Shown: positions 33,413 to 40,873 of the stretch, piece by piece
Numbering within the stretch: the first letter of the stretch is position 1
Layout of the letters: every line of letters starts with the position of its first letter
Source of the DNA: Kribbella sp. NBC_01245
Lineage (GTDB): Bacteria; Actinomycetota; Actinomycetes; Propionibacteriales; Kribbellaceae
Assembly: GCF_036226525.1 (NCBI RefSeq)
Contig: NZ_CP108487.1
Span: 5,704,001-5,768,000, forward strand
DNA length: 64,000 nt
Reading direction: 5' to 3'
Translations under genes and position numbers: made by a program
The notes under the pieces: generated by a model
The model's database searches: none
Told to the model about the DNA's origin: nothing
What the model saw: the letters and a program-made list of their open reading frames with translations, nothing else

Positions 33413-34968
33413 TCGCCCTCGGCAACAACAGCCTGAACGCGGCCCGGCGCGCTCGCGACCTGGACCGGCTCGACGCCGATCGTGGTCCGGTCGACGTGCT
33501 GGTGATCGGCGGTGGAGTCACTGGGGTCGGAGTGGCCCTGGACGCCGCCGCCCGTGGTTTGTCCGTTGTTCTTGCCGAGAAGCATGATCTCGCCTTCGGC
33601 ACCAGCCGCTGGAGCTCCAAACTCGTGCACGGCGGCCTGCGTTATCTGGCGTCCGGGCATATCGGCATCGCCTATGAGAGTGCGGTCGAGCGCGGCATCC
33701 TGATGAAGCGGACCGCCCCGCATCTCGTGCACGCGGTGCCGCAACTCGCGCCATGGTTGCCCCAGGCAAGCAAATCCCAGGCCGGCATGATCCGTGGTGC
33801 CTTCCTCGGCGGTGACGTCCTGCGCACCATCGCCCGCACCAGCGAGGAGGTGCTGCCGCGGTCCCGCCGGGTCAGCACGGCCGAGGTGCTGCGCTACGCC
33901 CCGACCCTCCGGCCGGATGGCCTGCGCGGCGGCTTCCTCACCTGGGACGGCCAGCTGTACGACGACGCGCGGCTGGTCGTCGCGATCGCCCGCACAGCCG
34001 CGGCGTACGGCGCTCGGGTGCTGACGCATTGCGAGGCGACCGAGGTGACCGGCGGCGGGGCCGTGCTGGTCGATCGGTTCACGGGCCGCCGCATCGACGT
34101 ACCGGCCCGCATCGTCATCAACGCAACGGGTATCTGGGCGGGCGAGGTCGCGCCGGGGATCCGCCTTCGCCCGAGTCGCGGCACCCACTTGGTGCTGCCG
34201 CAATCGGCCTTCGGCGGGTTGTCGGCCGTGCTCACGCTGCCGGTGCCGGGACAGCTCCGCCGGGTGGTGATGGCGATTCCCGCGCCGGATGGCCGGGTGT
34301 ACGTCGGGCTGACGGACGAGGATGCGCCCGGGCCGGTGCCCGACGTACCGACGGCGACCGAGGCCGAGATCTCGTTCCTGCTCGATACGGTCAGCGCCGC
34401 GGTGCAGGTGCCGTTGACCCGGGCGGATCTGCTCGGGACGTATGCCGGATTGCGCCCACTGCTCGATTCCGACCACGGACCGACGGCCGACATCTCGCGT
34501 CGGCACGCGGTCATCACCAGCCCGGATGGGCTCGTCACGATCGTCGGCGGCAAGCTCACGACGTACCGGCGAATGGCGCAGGACGCCCTCGACGCGGCTC
34601 TCGGCCCAGCCGGTCGGAGCGCCGCCGGGCGAGGCGTGGACCGGTTGACCCCGGGCCCGTGCCAAACCGCGCGACTGCCGCTCGTCGGCGCCGCCAGCCT
34701 GGTCGAGCTCGCCGCCGTGCGCGCGCCGGCCCGATTCGTCCAGCGGTACGGCGTGGAGGCGCCTGCGGTGATCGCGGGGGATCCGGCCCTGCTGGCGCCG
34801 ATCGCGCCGGGTGTGCCGACGACGCACGCCGAGCTGTTGTTCGCCGTCCGGCACGAGGGTGCGATGACGCCCGACGACCTGCTCGATCGGCGGACCAGGC
34901 TCGGGCTGTCGGCGGCCGATCGCGAGCTGGCACTACCCGCCGCCCAGGCTGCCTTCGCCTCTGTCTGA
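33409..34968 (+). CDS. glpD: FAD-dependent glycerol-3-phosphate dehydrogenase
   Basis: 519 residues, ATG overlapping the TetR stop. GlpD features: VLVIGGGVTGVGVALDAAAR (FAD), FGTSRWSSKLVHGGLRYL, INATGIWAGEV, SRGTHLVLPQ, and LLGTYAGLRPLL with the ITSPDGLVTIVGGKLTTYRR signature. A helical C-terminal domain (PTTHAELLFAVRHEGAMTPD, DDLLDRRTRLGL) completes the protein. It oxidises glycerol-3-phosphate to dihydroxyacetone phosphate at the membrane. Confidence 0.93.
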   Translation: MIALGNNSLNAARRARDLDRLDADRGPVDVLVIGGGVTGVGVALDAAARGLSVVLAEKHDLAFGTSRWSSKLVHGGLRYLASGHIGIAYESAVERGILMKRTAPHLVHAVPQLAPWLPQASKSQAGMIRGAFLGGDVLRTIARTSEEVLPRSRRVSTAEVLRYAPTLRPDGLRGGFLTWDGQLYDDARLVVAIARTAAAYGARVLTHCEATEVTGGGAVLVDRFTGRRIDVPARIVINATGIWAGEVAPGIRLRPSRGTHLVLPQSAFGGLSAVLTLPVPGQLRRVVMAIPAPDGRVYVGLTDEDAPGPVPDVPTATEAEISFLLDTVSAAVQVPLTRADLLGTYAGLRPLLDSDHGPTADISRRHAVITSPDGLVTIVGGKLTTYRRMAQDALDAALGPAGRSAAGRGVDRLTPGPCQTARLPLVGAASLVELAAVRAPARFVQRYGVEAPAVIAGDPALLAPIAPGVPTTHAELLFAVRHEGAMTPDDLLDRRTRLGLSAADRELALPAAQAAFASV

Positions 34969-35001
34969 GGTACTTTGGGCAGCACCTTCTGGGAGGTGGG
35001 T

Positions 35002-36045
35002 TTGAGCTATCCCCCGTCATACGGGCCTCAGCAGCCGGGACCGTACGGCGCGCAGGCTCCTCATGGTGCCGTGCCGCCGGGTCCCGGGCAGCACGGCTTT
35101 GCTCCCTATGGGCCTGGGCCTTATGGTGCGCAGCCCGGGTTCGTGGTGCCGCCGCCGGTAGGGCCGAAGGCGCGGTCCGTGCAGAAGCTCGGCGTCGCCG
35201 CGGTGATCCTGATGGCTATCGGCACGCTGGGCGGGATCGGTCAGACCGTCCTGCTCTGGCAGTCGTACAGCGACCTGAAGCGGATCGTGTTCGGTCTGAG
35301 CAGCGAAGAGGAAGTCCTCGATTGGGCTGACAGTCTCAACCGCGCCGGGCCGCTGCTGAACCTCGGCACCTTGATCATGTTCGCCGGCGCCATCGTGTTC
35401 CTGGTGTGGCTCTGGCAGGCCCGAGAGACCGCCGAGGCGCTGGACCCGGATCCGCAGCTACAGCCGGGCCAGGCGATCTACCAGCGGCCGCGAGGCGTGC
35501 ACCGGCTCGATCAGGGCTGGGTGATCGGGAGCTGGTTCTGCCCGATCGTGCAGTTCTGGTACCCGCTGCGCATCGTGCAGGACGTCGACACCGGCAGCCG
35601 GCCCAAGGGCGAGATCACGCCTGCCCGCGACCGCGGCATCATCTACACCTGGTGGACGAGCTGGTGCGTCTACTGGGTGATCTCGATCGGCGGCATGCTC
35701 GCCGCGTTCGCGACGTTCCTCGTCTGGATCGTGCAGTTCGTGGAGGACGTCGAGCGGGCCGAGGCCGCGAACGAGGATCTGGACATCTACGGCATGCAGG
35801 ACTTCCTGCTCCGGTTCGTGCTGGTCGTGTTCATCGCCGCGACGATCGCGATGGTCGGGTACGTCATCGCGTTGGTGACGATCTCGATCCTGATCTTCCA
35901 GATCTCGGGTCGCCTGGACCAGCGACTGCGTACGGCCGCTGCTCCGCCTCCTCCCTATCTTCCGCCGGCGCCTCAGCAGCAGCCGTTCCCCACTTATGGC
36001 GGGCCTACTCAACAGCAGTCGCCGTACCGGCCTTTCGACCGCTAA
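35002..36045 (+). CDS. DUF4328-family membrane protein, third copy
   Basis: 347 residues from a TTG at 35002, chosen because GGAGG is 5 nt upstream; an upstream TTG at 34975 has no such site. Starts with a Pro/Gly/Tyr-rich tail of about 60 residues (here at the N-terminus). Membrane segments then begin with KLGVAAVILMAIGTLGGIGQ. Signature: HRLDQGWVIGSWFCPIVQFW then YPLRIVQDVD. A Pro/Gln tail ends the protein. The 3' end overlaps the convergent PP2C stop by 4 bp. Function unknown. Confidence 0.82.
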   Translation: MSYPPSYGPQQPGPYGAQAPHGAVPPGPGQHGFAPYGPGPYGAQPGFVVPPPVGPKARSVQKLGVAAVILMAIGTLGGIGQTVLLWQSYSDLKRIVFGLSSEEEVLDWADSLNRAGPLLNLGTLIMFAGAIVFLVWLWQARETAEALDPDPQLQPGQAIYQRPRGVHRLDQGWVIGSWFCPIVQFWYPLRIVQDVDTGSRPKGEITPARDRGIIYTWWTSWCVYWVISIGGMLAAFATFLVWIVQFVEDVERAEAANEDLDIYGMQDFLLRFVLVVFIAATIAMVGYVIALVTISILIFQISGRLDQRLRTAAAPPPPYLPPAPQQQPFPTYGGPTQQQSPYRPFDR

Positions 36046-36893
36046 CCCTGGTTGAGTCGCCAGAGGACTGCTGACGCGTCGTCGTACTGCTTGCCGCGTG
36101 TTTTGCCCTGCACTGCCACTCGGTCCGCCTCGTGCACCTGGCGGATCAGTTCGGCAGGCCCTTCGTCTTCAAGTAGCCCGAGCAGGGCCGACCAGCTGTG
36201 GCCGTAGCGCTCGGCATAACGCGACGCGCCATCCGTGAGGACCGCGACCACGTCTAGCCCGTCCAGGTCCCTACTGCCGCTCAGAGCCTCGTACGCCGCG
36301 TGGGGAGCGGTACTGGCCGCCCAGAAGCCGCCTGGTTGGTTCCTCAGGCGACGAACGGCCTCCAGCGTGTACTCGGGTAGACCCCCGACCCGGTCGTCCA
36401 GCACAACCTCAACCCTGCCCTGGCGGTCCCGCATCACCACAGGCGAATCCGCCAACACCAGGTAGTCCAACTGGTTCCCGGCGGCCCTGACGATCGAGAC
36501 GGTCGACGACGGGCTATCCGGGTTCGAGAGGTCGCAAGTCCCTTCGTGGACCAGGCCCACTCCCTTGATCGCCTCAGCCAGCAGATCCGCCAACGGCTCC
36601 TGCGAGCCTTTCGCCAACGGCGGCACGAGTTGCGCGGCCAATTCCCCGACCAGCCAGGCGACGCTATGCCCACACCCCGACTCCACCCCCGCCGGCGCCG
36701 TAGCCCCATCCAGCACCACCACAAACCCCTGCCCCACAACCACCAAATCCTCGTTAACCCTGCCCTCTATGTTCATCGGGCCCGCGTGCCGCGGCGTGTC
36801 AACGTTCATCGGTCCCTTGTGACCAGGCGTGTCGGTGTTCGTCGGTCCCTTGTGACCAGCTGGTGCGGGCTCGGAGGCGAAGGTGATCTGCAT
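36042..36893 (-). CDS. PP2C-like serine/threonine phosphatase domain protein
   Basis: 283 residues. After a repeated N-terminal segment (about residues 12-44) the PP2C pattern starts: GRVNEDLVVVGQGFVVVLDG (NED and metal-binding DG), SSTVSIVRAAGNQLDYLVLA, VVAVLTDGASRYAE (DG) and YDDASAVLWR at the end (DD). It should dephosphorylate Ser/Thr in the cytoplasm or act as a PP2C-like regulator; some canonical residues are less clear. The N-terminus contains about 2.8 copies of an 11-residue unit of the GHKGPMNVDTP type. Confidence 0.75.
   Translation of the reverse strand: MQITFASEPAPAGHKGPTNTDTPGHKGPMNVDTPRHAGPMNIEGRVNEDLVVVGQGFVVVLDGATAPAGVESGCGHSVAWLVGELAAQLVPPLAKGSQEPLADLLAEAIKGVGLVHEGTCDLSNPDSPSSTVSIVRAAGNQLDYLVLADSPVVMRDRQGRVEVVLDDRVGGLPEYTLEAVRRLRNQPGGFWAASTAPHAAYEALSGSRDLDGLDVVAVLTDGASRYAERYGHSWSALLGLLEDEGPAELIRQVHEADRVAVQGKTRGKQYDDASAVLWRLNQG
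36769..36860. repeat. 33-bp tandem repeat in the 5' end of the PP2C-like gene
   Basis: About 2.8 units. Plus-strand unit starts ACGTTCATCGGTCCC and ends GGCGTGTCG. Encodes GHKGPTNTDTP, GHKGPMNVDTP and RHAGPMNIEG on the minus strand. Confidence 0.85.
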
Positions 36894-36954
36894 ACGGGCA
36901 ATTTTGGTCGGTGGTCCGTGTCAGATTGTCGGTGGCACCTGTCAGCATCAGGGC

Positions 36955-37569
36955 GTGGCTGATCGCAAGCACGGCAGACCTGCTCCGGCGACTGAGAGCG
37001 AGGTGCGCGACTGGGACGATCCCGACCCGTCGGGTAACACCTATACGAAGGTCGCGTTCATCGATCTCGACCTGACCGAGGTGGTGAATACCGGTGCCGT
37101 CTTCGACGAATGCACCTTTCGCGATGTGCGGTTCAACGCGTCGACTCATACCGATTCGGCGTTTGTGAACTGCACCTTCATCGGCTCGTCGTTCTTCGAC
37201 AGCACGTTCACGCGGTGCAAGTTGCTCGGCAGCATGTTCGACCGTTGCACGTTCGGGCTGTTCAAGGTCGAGGGCGGCGACTGGTCCTTCGTCGGACTGC
37301 CGGGGGCGGATCTGCGCGGGTCCGAGCTCAGCAACGTCCGGCTGCGCGAGGCCGATCTCACCGGCACCCGGTTCGAGGGCGCCACCCTGCGCAATATCGA
37401 CCTGTCCGGCGCCTGGCTGCACCACGCGAACCTCTCCGAGGCCGACCTCCGCGGCTCCGACCTCACCACCGTCGACCCGGCCACGGTCGAACTGTCCGGC
37501 GCCATCATCGACATGACCCAGGCCATCGTCATCGCCACCACCCTCGGCCTAGACGTCCGCCCCACCTAA
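36955..37569 (+). CDS. pentapeptide-repeat protein, MfpA/Qnr-like
   Basis: 204 residues from a GTG at 36955 (start uncertain; the ribosome site is weak). From about residue 45 the sequence follows the A(D/N)LxF five-residue rhythm: VFDECTFRDVRFN, SAFVNCTFIGSSFFDSTFTR, ADLRGSELSNVRLREADLTG, ANLSEADLRGSDLTT. It ends SGAIIDMTQAIVIATTLGLD, close to the C-terminal helix pattern of MfpA and Qnr. Those proteins form a right-handed beta-helix that mimics DNA and binds gyrase. gyrA and gyrB lie 3-8 kb away. Gyrase targeting here is inference. Confidence 0.78.
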   Translation: MADRKHGRPAPATESEVRDWDDPDPSGNTYTKVAFIDLDLTEVVNTGAVFDECTFRDVRFNASTHTDSAFVNCTFIGSSFFDSTFTRCKLLGSMFDRCTFGLFKVEGGDWSFVGLPGADLRGSELSNVRLREADLTGTRFEGATLRNIDLSGAWLHHANLSEADLRGSDLTTVDPATVELSGAIIDMTQAIVIATTLGLDVRPT

Positions 37570-37682
37570 CCCCCTCCGCCTCTTCGCCACGGCACGCCGG
37601 TACGACGGCCCGCCCGAGGACGTACGACGCGCGCCCGGCCAGACCTCACGCCGTACGGGCTGAGGGTCGCGGCGTGGGGCGG

Positions 37683-38381
37683 TCAGTGGGGGCGAGGGGC
37701 TGGGCGGGCTCGGGTCGTGCGGACGGTGGCGAGGGCCGGGGTGGCGGAGGCGCGGAGCGCGGCGGCTTTGGGTGTGCGCGCGGGAGCCGAACGGATCACC
37801 AGCTGGCTAGCCGACCGTCGATGCCGCGGCCGGGTGACGAGCATGGCGGTATGACCGACTGCCATCGGCGGCGCGATGGCCGGCGCACTCGCCAGCTTCC
37901 GCAGCAGAACGAGAAGAGCGCTCGCCAGGCCTACGCCGGCGAGCGCTCCGAGGGAGTTCGCGATCAGGTCGTGCAGCTGACACGACCTGCCCAGCGGCGG
38001 TATGAATGACTGCACCGCCTCCACCCCGGCGGATATCCCGACCCCGGTGGTCAGGCCCAGCGAGGGTTTACCGGTCACGAGGGTGAGCAGACCGGCCGCC
38101 GGCACGAACAGCAGCACGTTCAGCACTCCCTGCAGGGTCGTGAGCGCGCCACGGCTGGTCAAGCTGGTGCCGCATGCCCCGATGGATCCGAACGTCTGGG
38201 CCGTCGGACTCAGGGTCGCTGCCAGGATCAACCCGAAAGATGCCGGGAGCAACAAAGTCGCCAGTCGCGTCGGCAATTGCCGGATCCGGCGCGCGGTCAG
38301 TACCGCCACCGGCAACGCGAGCACGGTGACCACGAGCCAGGTATCCAACAGGTAGGGAATGCCGCGATAAATCTCGAGCAC
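37683..38381 (-). CDS. VanZ-like family membrane protein
   Basis: 232 residues. Four to five membrane segments with the VanZ pattern: LQGVLNVLLFVPAAGLLTLV, GVGISAGVEAVQSFIPPLGR, CQLHDLIANSLGALAGVGLA. An Arg/Pro/Ala-rich C-terminal tail of about 60 residues follows. VanZ proteins can raise teicoplanin tolerance, but most members have no known role and no other resistance gene is nearby. Confidence 0.8.
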   Translation of the reverse strand: MLEIYRGIPYLLDTWLVVTVLALPVAVLTARRIRQLPTRLATLLLPASFGLILAATLSPTAQTFGSIGACGTSLTSRGALTTLQGVLNVLLFVPAAGLLTLVTGKPSLGLTTGVGISAGVEAVQSFIPPLGRSCQLHDLIANSLGALAGVGLASALLVLLRKLASAPAIAPPMAVGHTAMLVTRPRHRRSASQLVIRSAPARTPKAAALRASATPALATVRTTRARPAPRPH

Positions 38382-38703
38382 GGAGTCCTCCGTTATCGCC
38401 CGATGCAGTCCACCTCCGAATTAGTTGCCGGAGGCCACGATCTGCCCGGTGCAGTGGTGATCGCGCAGCTGGTGTTTGTCCTGAGAAGAACATCGATGCC
38501 ACAGCCGACTGACCGCTAGGTCAGACACCACATCTGCACGAACCCGCAAGCATCTCGCGACACAACGTGACCCAACTGTCACGAATCGCCCCCCACACCC
38601 CCAAACCCCAACCCCACGGCCCATTTTCCCCATCCGAGGGGCTCCAGTCAGCCGACCAGGTCGCTGGCCGCCTCCCGCGCCTGGACCATCCCCGCTGAAC
38701 AAT
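38382..38703. other. 322-bp gap
   Basis: Lies between the VanZ-like start and the GNAT gene. No gene, strong hairpin or repeated motif is evident; it presumably holds the two divergent promoters. Confidence 0.5.
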
Positions 38704-39123
38704 GTGGTCGTGAGTATTCGGATCGTGGCGCCGGACCGCTCCTCGCTCGGACTGGCGGTGAGCAAGTTCATGGGAGGCCGGCCAGGTGAGGCGTACCTGG
38801 AATCGCCGGGCTCGCTCGCCTTCGTGGCCTACGCCGACGCGGAGCTCGCCGGTTGGTGCTGGGGATATCAACTGGTCCGGCCGGATGAGTCGTCCATGCT
38901 CTATCTCCACCAACTCGAGGTCGACGAGGCACACCGACGCAAGGGAATCGGCAGGGGTCTGCTGCGAGCCTTTATGACGACAGGCGCCGAGGGTGGCGCG
39001 ACCAAGATGTTCCTGACGACTGGCGCGGAGAACGCCGCCGCACGCTCGCTGTACGACGCGATGGGTGGCGGCTTGGCTGCACAGGGACCGACGGTCAACT
39101 ACTGGTTCCTACTCGATCGCTAG
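38704..39123 (+). CDS. GNAT N-acetyltransferase, AAC(3)-I-like
   Basis: 139 residues from a GTG at 38704; a GTG at 38710 is equally possible because no ribosome site is seen. Acetyl-CoA motif: SSMLYLHQLEVDEAHRRKGI then GRGLLRAF (R/Q-x-x-G-x-G/A). The spacing and the MLYLHQLEV stretch are like AAC(3)-I aminoglycoside acetyltransferases, but substrate cannot be assigned. Convergent 4-bp overlap with the next gene. Confidence 0.75.
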   Translation: MVVSIRIVAPDRSSLGLAVSKFMGGRPGEAYLESPGSLAFVAYADAELAGWCWGYQLVRPDESSMLYLHQLEVDEAHRRKGIGRGLLRAFMTTGAEGGATKMFLTTGAENAAARSLYDAMGGGLAAQGPTVNYWFLLDR

Positions 39124-39431
39124 AGGGCCATCCTTATGGCGGCCGCCTGGTGATCCAAGGCGCGTCGCATCTGGTACGCCGTGTGCGCCGTCGTCGGCCC
39201 GGTCTCGATGTGGGCCGTAGCGGTACGCAGTGTGGTGCTGACGTCCTCTTCGCCCATGTGGGCCAGGACGAGACTGACGTCAACTCGTGCACCTGACCGC
39301 GCGTAGGTCAGGGTCAGGACGACGGGGTGGCCTTCTGGGCCGTGGAAGAGGGGCTCGGAGAATCCCGCATCGAGAAGGAAGTCGAAGCGCTGCCGAGCTT
39401 CAGCGGCGAAGGTCTTGATGCGCGCGTCCAC
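39120..39431 (-). CDS. hypothetical protein
   Basis: 103 residues from a GTG at 39431. No recognised domain. N-terminal half forms an alpha/beta pattern (ARQRFDFLLDAGFSEPLF), then VVLTLTYARSGARVDVSLVL and a helical end (AYQMRRALDHQAAAIRMAL). The form RFDFLLDAGF...YxxxxxxVxV is seen in small unclassified actinobacterial proteins. Soluble. Confidence 0.6.
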   Translation of the reverse strand: MDARIKTFAAEARQRFDFLLDAGFSEPLFHGPEGHPVVLTLTYARSGARVDVSLVLAHMGEEDVSTTLRTATAHIETGPTTAHTAYQMRRALDHQAAAIRMAL

Positions 39432-39512
39432 GGCACCCAGTATTGCTGCCGTTCCGAGATGGCTATCTGCACGTGTCGAAGCGACGTTCCCGGCACATCA
39501 GGGGAGAGGTTG

Positions 39513-39585
39513 TGGAGACGAGGGGACTCGAACCCCTAACCCCTGCCTTGCAAAGGCAGTGCTCTACCAATTGAGCTACGCCCCC
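39513..39585 (-). tRNA. tRNA-Ala (anticodon TGC)
   Basis: 73 nt on the minus strand. Acceptor GGGGGCG pairs with CGTCTCC, D-arm GCTCAATTGGTAGAGC, anticodon arm CTGCC-TTTGCAA-GGCAG, T-arm AGGGG-TTCGAGT-CCCCT. CCA is not encoded. Confidence 0.97.
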
Positions 39586-39593
39586 GGAGGGGA

Positions 39594-39731
39594 TCAGTGG
39601 CCCGGAGTGACCGGGTCCACGGCCTCGGCCCAGAGGTCCTGCTCGGCTTTCGCCTGCTGGGACTTGGACTTCTTGTAGACGAAGTATCCACCGATGCCGG
39701 CCAAGGCGGCCAGCAAGATCTTCTTGAACAC
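39594..39731 (-). CDS. DLW-39 family small membrane protein
   Basis: 45 residues from a GTG at 39731 with AAAGGAG 5 nt upstream. Sequence features: MFKKILLAALAGIGGYFVYK (one membrane segment) and AEQDLWAEA, the DLW motif that names this actinobacterial family. It sits between tRNA-Ile and tRNA-Ala downstream of gyrA, its usual position. Function unknown. Confidence 0.9.
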   Translation of the reverse strand: MFKKILLAALAGIGGYFVYKKSKSQQAKAEQDLWAEAVDPVTPGH

Positions 39732-39772
39732 GGTGGCTCCTTTGATCGCCGAAGTGGAAACCGATCAGCGGG

Positions 39773-39846
39773 TGGGCCTAACTGGACTTGAACCAGTGAC
39801 CTCTGCCTTATCAGGGCAGCGCTCTAACCGTCTGAGCTATAGGCCC
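39773..39846 (-). tRNA. tRNA-Ile (anticodon GAT)
   Basis: 74 nt on the minus strand. Acceptor GGGCCTA pairs with TAGGCCC, D-arm GCTCAGACGGTTAGAGC, anticodon loop CTGATAA (GAT), T-arm ACTGG-TTCAAGT-CCAGT. CCA is not encoded. Confidence 0.97.
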
Positions 39847-39943
39847 GCATTTCGTGCTTCAACTGCGCGGAGAGATTACCCCACGAAGCACGCTCGGCCC
39901 AAACCGGATACCGCGGGACGGGTATCCGGCCGGGCCATTCGCC

Positions 39944-40873
39944 TCAGTCTTCCGACGCGAGGGTGACTTCGAGACCGCCCAGCAGGGTGGCGGCGATGTT
40001 GTAGAGGAACGACCCGAGGGTGGCCAGGGCCGTGATGATGAACACGTCCGCGACGGCCAGCAGGGTGGTGAAGCCCATCACCTTGCCGGTGGAGATGTAC
40101 TCCTCGATGCGGAAGGGCTCGGCCGACGTCGTACCGAGAACTTCGTTCACCGTGCGGTTCAGGTTGTCGAACACACCGGCCGCACCGATCGCCGACCAGA
40201 CGATGAAGACGGCGACCCAGGTGACGATGCCGAAGGCCACCGAGAGCAGCAGGGCGGTCTTCATCACCGACCACGGGTCGAGCCGGGTCAGCCGGAGCTG
40301 GGCCTTCCTGGTCCGCGGTGCCGTGGCGGTCGGTTTGCCGGCCTCGTGCAGCCGGGCGACGGTGTCGTCGCCCTTGGCCCGGGCCATCTGCTCGGTGGTC
40401 AGCTGAGGCTGGGCGGCCGTCTCGGTGCCGACCTGCCGGATCTGCGGCGAGACGGCACTTGCGACCGGCTTCGGGGCCGGGTTCGGCGAGGCGTTGACCG
40501 GCTGGGTCACCGCCGGCCGTCCGGGGGTAGAGGGTGTCGCAGGACGCCCTTGACCACCAGCACCACCGGCAGGCGCCCCAGTAGCGGGTCGGCCGGCGGC
40601 CTGACCCGGACGAGGCTGACCAGGCTGAGGCTGACCGGGCTGAGCGCCACCGGACTGAGCGCCACCGGACTGGCCACCGGTCGGTAGGCCGTTGCCCGGC
40701 TTGCCCCCGCTGGGCGGGCCGGCGGGGCGTGCTGGGCCGGAGGAAGCCGTGGCGGCCGGTTTGGCGCCGCCCTGAGGGTTGGTCGCGGGTTGCCCGCTCG
40801 TGCCCCGAGCCGGGCCCGAGGAGGCGTTCTCCGCCTGCCCCTCAGGCCAGGTCGGCCTCGCACGGTTGCTCAT
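39944..40873 (-). CDS. DUF3566 membrane protein downstream of gyrA
   Basis: 309 residues. The first ~185 are Pro/Gly/Gln-rich and disordered (GGAQSGGAQPGQPQPGQPRP). The DUF3566 domain follows: RLTRLDPWSVMKTALLLSVA, IVTWVAVFIVWSAIGAAGVF, GFTTLLAVADVFIITALATL and LYNIAATLLGGLEVTL. The start abuts the gyrA stop. The position after gyrA and before tRNA-Ile is conserved in actinobacteria; role unknown, envelope or division-linked by speculation. Confidence 0.92.
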   Translation of the reverse strand: MSNRARPTWPEGQAENASSGPARGTSGQPATNPQGGAKPAATASSGPARPAGPPSGGKPGNGLPTGGQSGGAQSGGAQPGQPQPGQPRPGQAAGRPATGAPAGGAGGQGRPATPSTPGRPAVTQPVNASPNPAPKPVASAVSPQIRQVGTETAAQPQLTTEQMARAKGDDTVARLHEAGKPTATAPRTRKAQLRLTRLDPWSVMKTALLLSVAFGIVTWVAVFIVWSAIGAAGVFDNLNRTVNEVLGTTSAEPFRIEEYISTGKVMGFTTLLAVADVFIITALATLGSFLYNIAATLLGGLEVTLASED

